Assembly (NCBI GenBank): GCA_023382975.1
Contig: JAHDXO010000061.1
Coordinates: 1 to 64,000 of the forward strand
Source of the DNA: Pirellulaceae bacterium
GTDB taxonomy: Bacteria; Planctomycetota; Planctomycetia; Pirellulales; Pirellulaceae
Length of the DNA stretch: 64,000 nucleotides
Reading direction: 5' to 3'
The notes beneath the pieces are model-generated. The model was not told the origin of the DNA and made no database searches. It was given only the letters and a program-made list of their open reading frames with translations. Below are positions 60,799 to 64,000 of the stretch, one piece after another (within the stretch, counting starts at the first letter, position 1; each line of letters opens with the position of its first letter). The translations under genes were made by a program, and so were the position numbers.

Positions 60799-63174
60799 TC
60801 ATTCCGAATACAGCAAATACGCTTCGCGGCGTTTCACGAACTCCTTGACTTCCGCCTCCGCGATCGCTTCCAACTCGGCGGCGCTGCGGCCATCGACAAG
60901 GGCCTCGAGGACCGCTTGGTTGCCCAGCAGCCGCCCGTAGGCCGCCGCTTGCCAATCGTTCGGATGCAACTGACGCAATTGTACGGCCACGTGCAATCCC
61001 GTCAGCACGGACTGGTACGCTTCTGGATTGGTAACGACGATCCGCACTCCGCCGCAACGCTGGCCCGCGAACTTGCTGGCCGTCGGCGCGAACGCGATCG
61101 GCACGAATCGAACTCCGGGCAGATTCAAGCCGTTGCACCGCTCGGCGAGTTGCGAACCGTCCAACCACGGGGCGCCGATCACCTCGAACGGAATCTCCGT
61201 GCCGCGTCCGACCGACAGGTTGGTCGTCTCGAGCAAGCCGATGCCGGGATACAGCAACGCTTCGAGCGGCGAACGCATGTTGGGCGATGGGTTGATCCAG
61301 GGCAGGGCAGTGCGGTCGAAATCGTCGCCGCGTCGCCAGCCCTCGATCCGTACAACTTGCAGATCCAGGTCCAGCCTCCGTTCCGCTCGGAACAATCCCG
61401 CCAATTCGCCGATCGTCATCCCGTGCCGCACCGGCAAGCGGTGATAGCCCACGAACGATTCGCGCCCCGGATCGAGCATCGGCCCCGATACCTCGACGCC
61501 GCCGATCGGATTCGGGCGGTCGAGCACGACGAACCTCAAGCCGTGTTCCGCGGCAGCTTCCATCGCCAGCCCCATCGTCGAGATGTACGTGTAGAACCGA
61601 GTGCCGATGTCCTGGATATCGAAGACCAGCGTATCGATCCCCCGCAGTGACTCGGCCGTCGGCTTGCGGCTCTCGCCGTACAAGCTGAAGACGGGCAAAC
61701 CCGTCGTGTCATCCCGGCCGTCCGCGATGCGGGCCACGTCCAAACGTCCCTGCAAGCCGTGCTCGGGACTGAACAACGCCACGAGTTCGACATTCGTTGC
61801 CTCGGCCATCAACTGGATGGTGCTCACTCCGTCGCGGTTGATGCCCGTTTGGTTGGTGATCAAGCCGACGCGGCGGCCGGCGAGCGACTGGAACTCGTCG
61901 CGCTGGAGCACGTCGATGCCGGTCAGCACGCTGGGCTTTGGCCGGTCGGTGATCGCAGCGGCGGCGACCGAGCCGATGCGGCCGGCCAAGCGGTTGACCG
62001 AACCGCGTCCGTCCGGATGCAATCGGTTGCTCAGGAAAACGACGATCAACTCCAATTGCGGATCGATCCACAAGGCGGTGCCCGTGAAGCCGCCGTGGCC
62101 GAAAGCGCTGGGCGAAAACCCCGCGCCGCGGTTGGACGAGTAGCCGGAGCGGACGTCCCAACCCAGGCCGCGCAGCGCGTCCGGCACTGGATAGCCGACC
62201 GTCATCTCAGCCACGGCCCGCTCGCTCAGCACCCGTACCTCGCCGCGCCGCCCGCGGTCGAGCAGCATCTGAGCGAACACCGCCAATTCCTCGGCGGTGG
62301 AAAACAGTCCGGCGTGCCCCGCGACGCCGCCCAGCAGAAACGCGCGCGGATCGTGGACCTCGCCCCGCATCCACTGCTCGCCGCGCCGCTCGGTCGGCGC
62401 CGCCCGCTCGCGCAGCGTTTCATCCGGCAGGTAACCCGTCTCCCCCATCCCCAGCGGCTGGAAGGTCTGCCCCTGGGAATACGCATGGATGTCCTTGCCC
62501 GAGACGCGCCGCACCAGTTCCGCCAGCACCATGAACCCGACATCCGTGTAGATGAACTTCGTGCCCGGTTCAGCGCGCAACCCCAGCACCCAGATCCGTT
62601 CCCAAGCCGGCTGGGGGCCATCCTCGTAATCCCGCAGCGCGTTGTCGGGCGTCAATCCGCCTTGGTGCGTCAACAGATCGTACACCGTGACGTCCTGTTT
62701 CCCGTTCTGACCAAACTCCGGGATGTGCTTGGCGACGCGGTCGTCCAGTCGCAACAAACCCTCGTCGATCAACTTCATCACGCTCGTGGCCGTGGCGACC
62801 GGCTTGGTCAGCGAAGCCAGATCGAAAACGGTGTCCGTCGTCATCGCCACCGGCGCCGGTTCGACTTGCCGGTTCCCGTAGGCTTTCAACCACACGACAC
62901 CGCCGCGCCGCGCGACCAGCACCACGCAGCCTGGCATCTCGCCCGCCGCGATCCCCTCGGCCACTAAACCGTCGATTGCCCGAAGCTGCTCGGCGTCCAT
63001 TCCTGCTGCCTCGGGAGCTTGTACGGGCAACCGCGATTCGTCTGACCGCACGCCGACCGGCAGCAATAGCAACAAGCCAATGGTGCAAGAGAGAATCGCT
63101 GCAAAGCGCAGATGCAATCGCCATTCCGGCAACAGGGCAGGGCAGGGCAGAGGGGAAGAGGCAAGTCGATGCAT
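60799..63174 (-). CDS. Fusion of AmiE-like serine hydrolase (class C beta-lactamase fold) with NamZ (DUF1343) exo-muramidase
   Basis: 791 residues from ATG 63174 with AAGGAG 7 bases upstream; ATG 63192 lies outside that site. Signal peptide FAAILSCTIGLLLLLPVGVRS. Domain 1 (about 50-395): SxxK motif in DLASLTKPVAT (Ser about 121, Lys 124), YTDVGFMVLAE (Tyr) and the KTG-equivalent FGHGGFTGTALW. Domain 2 (about 415-791) is DUF1343: RVGLITNQTGINRDG, LFSPEHGLQG, VFSLYGESRKPT, TLVFDIQDIGTRFYTY and FVVLDRPNPIGG. In Bacillus subtilis the same activities are separate neighbours, AmiE (amidase) and NamZ (exo-N-acetylmuramidase). Here one exported chain could trim peptide and MurNAc from peptidoglycan fragments. 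Confidence 0.88.
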   Translation of the reverse strand: MHRLASSPLPCPALLPEWRLHLRFAAILSCTIGLLLLLPVGVRSDESRLPVQAPEAAGMDAEQLRAIDGLVAEGIAAGEMPGCVVLVARRGGVVWLKAYGNRQVEPAPVAMTTDTVFDLASLTKPVATATSVMKLIDEGLLRLDDRVAKHIPEFGQNGKQDVTVYDLLTHQGGLTPDNALRDYEDGPQPAWERIWVLGLRAEPGTKFIYTDVGFMVLAELVRRVSGKDIHAYSQGQTFQPLGMGETGYLPDETLRERAAPTERRGEQWMRGEVHDPRAFLLGGVAGHAGLFSTAEELAVFAQMLLDRGRRGEVRVLSERAVAEMTVGYPVPDALRGLGWDVRSGYSSNRGAGFSPSAFGHGGFTGTALWIDPQLELIVVFLSNRLHPDGRGSVNRLAGRIGSVAAAAITDRPKPSVLTGIDVLQRDEFQSLAGRRVGLITNQTGINRDGVSTIQLMAEATNVELVALFSPEHGLQGRLDVARIADGRDDTTGLPVFSLYGESRKPTAESLRGIDTLVFDIQDIGTRFYTYISTMGLAMEAAAEHGLRFVVLDRPNPIGGVEVSGPMLDPGRESFVGYHRLPVRHGMTIGELAGLFRAERRLDLDLQVVRIEGWRRGDDFDRTALPWINPSPNMRSPLEALLYPGIGLLETTNLSVGRGTEIPFEVIGAPWLDGSQLAERCNGLNLPGVRFVPIAFAPTASKFAGQRCGGVRIVVTNPEAYQSVLTGLHVAVQLRQLHPNDWQAAAYGRLLGNQAVLEALVDGRSAAELEAIAEAEVKEFVKRREAYLLYSE

Positions 63175-63560
63175 GACGGACTCCTTGTCCATTGAACTCG
63201 AAGGTTAGCATCGTTCGAGAAACAACTGTCGCCTCGCCAATGTAGCCATCACACTCCGTGGGATGATCAGCAATAAACACTGGACAGTTATTTCTCGAAC
63301 GGTGCTTACCCAGTTTCGCACGGATCTGGGACGAAGGCAACCATCGCGAAATCGTCCGGTTCCATGCCCGCCCGTCGCGAAACCACGCACGCACAAGCTT
63401 CGCTGCCGTGGCCTGGGCGATGCTATCTTGCTGGCTTGACGGGCTCCGGTCTATACTCCACTCCGTGAATGCTCCTTCGAGGAAGCATCACGGGTTGACT
63501 TGGGTGAGTCGCGGGCGCCGAACGCGACTCGAAGACACTGCAACGGCGCGGAGAACGCGT
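63175..63560. other. 386-base region between divergent genes
   Basis: No gene found. It contains a long inverted repeat (63208-63305) and must carry the promoters of the AmiE-NamZ fusion gene (minus) and the GNAT-like gene (plus). Confidence 0.5.
63208..63305. repeat. Inverted repeat with 23-base arms, MITE-like
   Basis: Arms at 63208-63230 and 63283-63305 match at 21 of 23 positions and enclose 52 bases. The length (98 bases) and terminal inverted repeats resemble a small non-autonomous element. No target duplication was identified. Confidence 0.65.
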
Positions 63561-64000
63561 GTGAATGACATCGCCGTCCAGCCCGTCCGTTTGGAACGCC
63601 ATCGCCGCGATTTCCTGCAACTCATCTACACGCTGAATGCGGGCCGCCCGCTGTTCGTGCCCCCGCTGCGCAGCGACCAACGGCGCGAACTCGATCCGCG
63701 GCGCAACCCGTTCTACCAGCACGCCGAAGCCGAACTGTTCGTGGCCTATCGCGACGGTCGACCGGTCGGCCGCATCGCGGCGATCGAGAACCGGGCGCAC
63801 AATCAATACTGGCGGGACCGCGTCGGCTTCTTCGGGCATTACGAATCCATCGATGACCTGGACGTCAGCCACGCTCTGTTCCGCGCCGCCGAGACGTGGC
63901 TTCGCGACCGCGGGCTGGATCGAATGCGGGGCCCGGCCAATCCTTCGTTGACCACCAACGCCGGCTTTCTCGCGGATGGATTCGAGTTTCCGCCGACGAT
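63561..64000 (+). CDS. GNAT-like N-acetyltransferase-fold protein (3' end outside window)
   Basis: 146 residues are visible from GTG 63561 (GGAG upstream) and the frame stays open at the edge. Sequence markers: FYQHAEAELFVAYRDGRPVGRIAAIENRAHN (acetyl-CoA fold core), VGFFGHYESIDD and RGLDRMRGPANPSLTTNAGFLADGFEFPP. This pattern is known from a family of about 370 residues with a GNAT-like fold and no assigned substrate, in which a GP.N.S....G.L..GF..PP motif is fixed. Cytoplasmic. It is divergent from the AmiE-NamZ fusion gene. Confidence 0.7.
   Translation, partial: MNDIAVQPVRLERHRRDFLQLIYTLNAGRPLFVPPLRSDQRRELDPRRNPFYQHAEAELFVAYRDGRPVGRIAAIENRAHNQYWRDRVGFFGHYESIDDLDVSHALFRAAETWLRDRGLDRMRGPANPSLTTNAGFLADGFEFPPT

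Overview
The window is GC-rich bacterial chromosome and almost certainly comes from a planctomycete, probably Pirellulales or a close relative. The markers are three prepilin-like DUF1559 proteins with the H-X9-DG C-terminal motif, a CAP-domain protein with the N-terminal ECLEDRRLL element of planctomycete giant proteins, twin-arginine Gfo/Idh/MocA oxidoreductases, a PQQ-like propeller protein, and an ECF sigma factor followed by a receptor Ser/Thr kinase with WD40 propellers. No tRNA, rRNA, CRISPR array, transposase, integrase or prophage gene was recognised, so this looks like ordinary chromosome rather than a mobile island. Short palindromic repeats of several families are, however, scattered between genes.

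Layout, left half. 1-5.1 kb: end of a giant surface or secreted protein (SdrD-like, golvesin-like and HYDIN-like domains, then a zinc-protease motif). 5.4-10.5 kb: an ATPgrasp_ST enzyme facing a minus-strand set of fucose-type MFS transporter, pre-ATP-grasp ligase and M20 amidohydrolase. 10.7-13.3 kb: an orphan Bax1/DUF790 nuclease and a membrane vWA protein. 13.3-16.8 kb: class V aminotransferase, Uma2-type protein, dihydropteroate synthase (folP) and a small Cys-rich exported protein. 16.9-22.2 kb: a tightly overlapping DUF58 / transglutaminase / MoxR ATPase / lipoprotein operon. 22.2-26.7 kb: metal-type permease, M28 peptidase, SAM hydroxide adenosyltransferase and an SDR. 26.9-30 kb: a sugar or polyol cassette (class II aldolase, 2-hydroxyacid dehydrogenase, glycerol-dehydrogenase family).

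Layout, right half. 30.3-33.5 kb: exported clan GH-A-like glycosidase and a PQQ propeller protein. 33.8-38.7 kb: three DUF1559 plus small lipoprotein cassettes. 38.8-43.7 kb (minus): CAP/RTX-like protein, divergent NagB-like protein and a Tat-exported TIM-barrel protein. 43.9-52.9 kb: ECF sigma factor, 1838-residue Ser/Thr kinase and hybrid histidine kinase in one apparent transcription unit. 52.9-53.5 kb: a two-gene nucleotidyltransferase/coiled-coil pair. 53.5-56.6 kb: two Tat Gfo/Idh oxidoreductases. 56.8-60.6 kb: MOSC protein, astacin-like protease, a decayed second MOSC copy, a zinc-ribbon protein and a membrane-anchored small-domain protein. 60.8-63.2 kb: a fusion of an AmiE-like serine hydrolase with a NamZ (DUF1343) muramidase. 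63.6 kb to the edge: start of a GNAT-like protein.

Themes: cell-envelope and sugar chemistry (transporter, aldolase cassette, glycosidase, NagB-like protein, peptidoglycan-recycling fusion) together with surface proteins and a large signalling unit. The most interesting items are the AmiE-NamZ fusion, the three-tier signalling unit, the transporter/ligase/hydrolase cluster, the MOSC pseudogene, two uncharacterised two-gene units (52.9-53.5 and 59.7-60.6 kb) and the palindromic repeat families, one copy of which supplies a stop codon. Coordinates and translations were read by eye; family names rest on motif recognition, not on database searches.
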